A model generated the notes under the pieces. It made no database searches. It was given only the letters and a program-made list of their open reading frames with translations, and was not told where the DNA came from. From a virus: 23,204 nucleotides of DNA. The stretch's first letter is position 1; every line of letters starts with the position of its first letter. Where the stretch lies: positions 1-23,204 of IMG/VR virus record IMGVR_UViG_3300019360_000277, one strand, 5' to 3'. This document shows, in pieces, positions 21,933-23,204 of the stretch. A program made the position numbers and the translations under genes.

Positions 21933-22365
21933 GCTTTCTCTCCTTGCAGAGTAGCCCCGAAGCTTCGAGGCTCTTCCAGTTGAAATACCCGGCCAGCGGG
22001 TAGACTGAGTTATCGGCGGTGGTCAGATCCGGCTTCCGACTGAGTACCCGCAAATACGAAACTCCGTACTCAGTTTCGGCAATGCTGTGGCCCGGCATCC
22101 GCCGGATCAGGTAGCCCGGTTTCTTGCGGCTTCGCTTCCAATTTGCCCGGTCATAAACGATTCCCCGCTGAGCACTCAGTTGAACGACATTGTTTTTGTT
22201 TTTAATCAGTTGCTCTTTTTCCGGTGTACGCCGAGGCCTCTTGACTGAGTGCTCAGCGAGTCCAGTCAGCGAAGGTGCGGCTGAGTGCTCAGCGGGGCGG
22301 GATTTGACCGCCTCGGCTGAGTGCTCAGCCACAGAAGACTGATTGCCATTGTTCGTCTCCGCCAC
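21901..22365 (-). CDS. Basic hypothetical protein with AEHS repeats
   Basis: A 154-residue protein. The N-terminus contains three AEHS units 12 residues apart (AEHSAEAVKSRP, AEHSAAPSLTGL, AEHSVKRP...), each encoded by a copy of the 12-bp DNA repeat; a further copy in opposite orientation encodes LSAQ. Then comes a basic stretch ('YDRANWKRSRKKPGYLIRRMPGHS'), and a C-terminal half with 'YLRVLSRKPDL' and 'YFNWKSLEASGLL'. A nucleic-acid-binding role is plausible from the charge only. The start is a GTG at 22365 in the repeat zone with no good Shine-Dalgarno, so the true start could lie further in, perhaps downstream of the repeats. Function unknown. Confidence 0.55.
   Translation of the reverse strand: MAETNNGNQSSVAEHSAEAVKSRPAEHSAAPSLTGLAEHSVKRPRRTPEKEQLIKNKNNVVQLSAQRGIVYDRANWKRSRKKPGYLIRRMPGHSIAETEYGVSYLRVLSRKPDLTTADNSVYPLAGYFNWKSLEASGLLCKERKHGNREKTAVV
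22039..22074. repeat. 9-bp inverted repeat made from half-sites of the CTGAGTGCTCAG family
   Basis: ACTGAGTAC at 22039-22047 and its exact reverse complement GTACTCAGT at 22066-22074, with an 18-nt loop. Both arms carry the ACTGAGT half-site of the repeats. An additional half-site AGACTGAGT lies at 22002-22010. All are inside the coding sequence of the basic protein. Confidence 0.7.
22168..22180 (+). repeat. CTGAGTGCTCAG-family repeat, inverted orientation
   Basis: CTGAGCACTCAG at 22168-22179 on the + strand, the reverse complement of the other copies, followed by T. It encodes LSAQ in the basic protein, a third reading of the same motif. Confidence 0.9.
22245..22328 (-). repeat. Three CTGAGTGCTCAG repeats spaced 36 bp
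   Basis: Exact 12-bp copies at 22245-22256, 22281-22292 and 22317-22328, so two 36-bp steps. Outer flanks extend the arms: GCTGAG/CTCAGC at 22281 (6 bp) and GGCTGAG/CTCAGCC at 22317 (7 bp). They encode the AEHS units of the basic protein. Confidence 0.92.
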
Positions 22366-22403
22366 TGAGTTAGAGACGGCCTCAGACTGAGTGCTCAGTG
22401 GCG
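22360..22403. repeat. Seventh CTGAGTGCTCAG repeat in a larger inverted repeat, at the gene junction
   Basis: CTGAGTGCTCAG at 22387-22398, with ACTGAG/CTCAGT arms. It is part of a 10-bp inverted repeat (CGCCACTGAG at 22360-22369 with CTCAGTGGCG at 22394-22403, 24-nt loop). The element provides the TGA stop of the membrane protein gene and the GTG start region of the next gene. Confidence 0.85.
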
Positions 22404-23204
22404 CCAGGCTTTTCCCGATGCGGTGTCCGGGAATTCCGATCGACTCTCCAACTTCACTCGTCCCAGGACGGCCAGTATCTGCGCTTTCACTTCGGGATCG
22501 GCGATCGAATTTATGGCTTCCTCCCCGCGTTGCTTCACCTGGGCGAGCTGCTCGACGGTCTTGACGTATTCCTCCTCCATAAGCACCTGTTCCTGAAAGA
22601 ACCCAAGACGCGCCCTCTCAATTTCCATCTGGTTTGCGAGTTCGACCTTTTCGGTGAGCAGGGACGCGCGGCTGCGCTCAGATTCCACCACGGCCTTGGC
22701 TCGATCCTCACTGATTCTGGTTGACCAGTGGGTGTAGTAGAGGACGCAGACGCCGGCGAGCATCATCGAGAAGATCAGCGGGAACGCCACAAAGTAGGAA
22801 TAGACCCATAACGGGCGGCCGATGCTCTTCCCCGCGCCGCTGATCTCATAGAGCGAAGCGCAGGCGTGTATGAACGAGATGGTCGTGAAGGAGATGGCGA
22901 AAAAGCGGAGGGCTATCCGATGCGCGCAGGCGCTCTTCGTCTGCTTGTTCCAGCAGTAGATGGCGAAGGCTTCGCTGAGGATCGCGACGCAGGCCACAGC
23001 GACGCCCCACGCGCCCGGGATGGTGATATGGAACAGGCGCCAGTTGAGAGCGCCGAGGACGGTGTAGACGGCGTATTTGACGACGGACAGAAATCCGCCC
23101 GTGCCGGCCAGATCGAAATCCGCCGCTTCGTTCTGCGCCGTGGTGGCGCGCTTCTCTTTTTGCTGGGAGTCTCTTATTGCATGGCCAAAACGGAAGATTT
23201 TCAT
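22395..23204 (-). CDS. Four-helix membrane protein with cytoplasmic coiled coil
   Basis: A 269-residue protein whose first codon (ATG) is the last codon of the window on the - strand, so the true start may lie here or beyond it. Predicted membrane helices at about residues 38-58, 64-84, 97-118 and 131-157, then a charged coiled-coil region (about 163-232: 'STRISEDRAKAVVESERSRAS', 'LMEEEYVKTVEQLAQV') and a short C-terminus. The N-terminal 37 residues are polar. Such a 4TM plus coil layout could anchor a complex at the membrane. No family is recognised. It is the first visible gene of the leftward block, and its stop codon is supplied by a repeat element. Confidence 0.6.
   Translation of the reverse strand: MKIFRFGHAIRDSQQKEKRATTAQNEAADFDLAGTGGFLSVVKYAVYTVLGALNWRLFHITIPGAWGVAVACVAILSEAFAIYCWNKQTKSACAHRIALRFFAISFTTISFIHACASLYEISGAGKSIGRPLWVYSYFVAFPLIFSMMLAGVCVLYYTHWSTRISEDRAKAVVESERSRASLLTEKVELANQMEIERARLGFFQEQVLMEEEYVKTVEQLAQVKQRGEEAINSIADPEVKAQILAVLGRVKLESRSEFPDTASGKAWRH

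Noticed and set aside
21687-22399. CRISPR array
   Set aside because: The units are 12-15 bp, occur in both orientations, have irregular spacing (21, 36, 36, 70 bp) and lie in coding sequence.

Overview
This window is most likely one continuous piece of a temperate tailed phage (or prophage) with a lambda-like siphovirus architecture. It has moderately high GC and almost no non-coding DNA. The lambda-E-type capsid protein, lambda-D-type decoration protein, long tape measure, BR0599/gpL-like tail-tip protein and tyrosine integrase support this. The host cannot be named from the sequence. A Gram-negative soil or freshwater bacterium is plausible; an acidobacterial host is only a guess.

Region 1 (1-18032, + strand) is the late structural block. 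In order it holds: the last codons of a probable prohead protease/scaffold; decoration protein; major capsid protein; a small accessory protein; connector/completion proteins; probable tail terminator; a second small accessory protein; tail tube; tail assembly chaperone with a lambda G/GT-like -1 overlapping frame; a 1627-residue tape measure; two paralogous tail-tip proteins in tandem; a distal-tail-like protein; a four-cysteine gpL-like protein; and a large J/GTA-like tail-tip hub. A textbook intrinsic terminator hairpin follows the capsid gene and a perfect 13-bp hairpin follows the tail tube gene, which are expected to be the two most abundant virion proteins. A weaker terminator closes the block.

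Region 2 (18037-19694, - strand) is a lysogeny/regulation module: integrase, then a short coiled-coil protein and an XRE-type repressor. A roughly 110-bp regulatory gap holds two near-identical palindromic operators, each inside a predicted leftward promoter. An inverted repeat covers the integrase start codon.

Region 3 (19802-23204) holds a solitary beta-order DNA methyltransferase on the + strand, with an atypical DVPY catalytic motif, facing a leftward run of accessory/early genes: a four-helix membrane protein with coiled coil, a basic protein, an 85-residue protein, an ASCH-domain protein and a J-domain-like protein.

The most unusual feature is at 21687-22403. Seven exact copies of the 12-bp near-palindrome CTGAGTGCTCAG, in either orientation, plus several half-sites lie inside and between three genes. 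They are read as LSTQ, AEHS or LSAQ, and one supplies a stop codon, so the DNA motif rather than a peptide is what recurs. A second unusual feature is a roughly 68-residue FCCH-like module present both in a head-connector-region protein and in a tail-tip protein, where it appears to be inserted into one of two paralogous neighbours.
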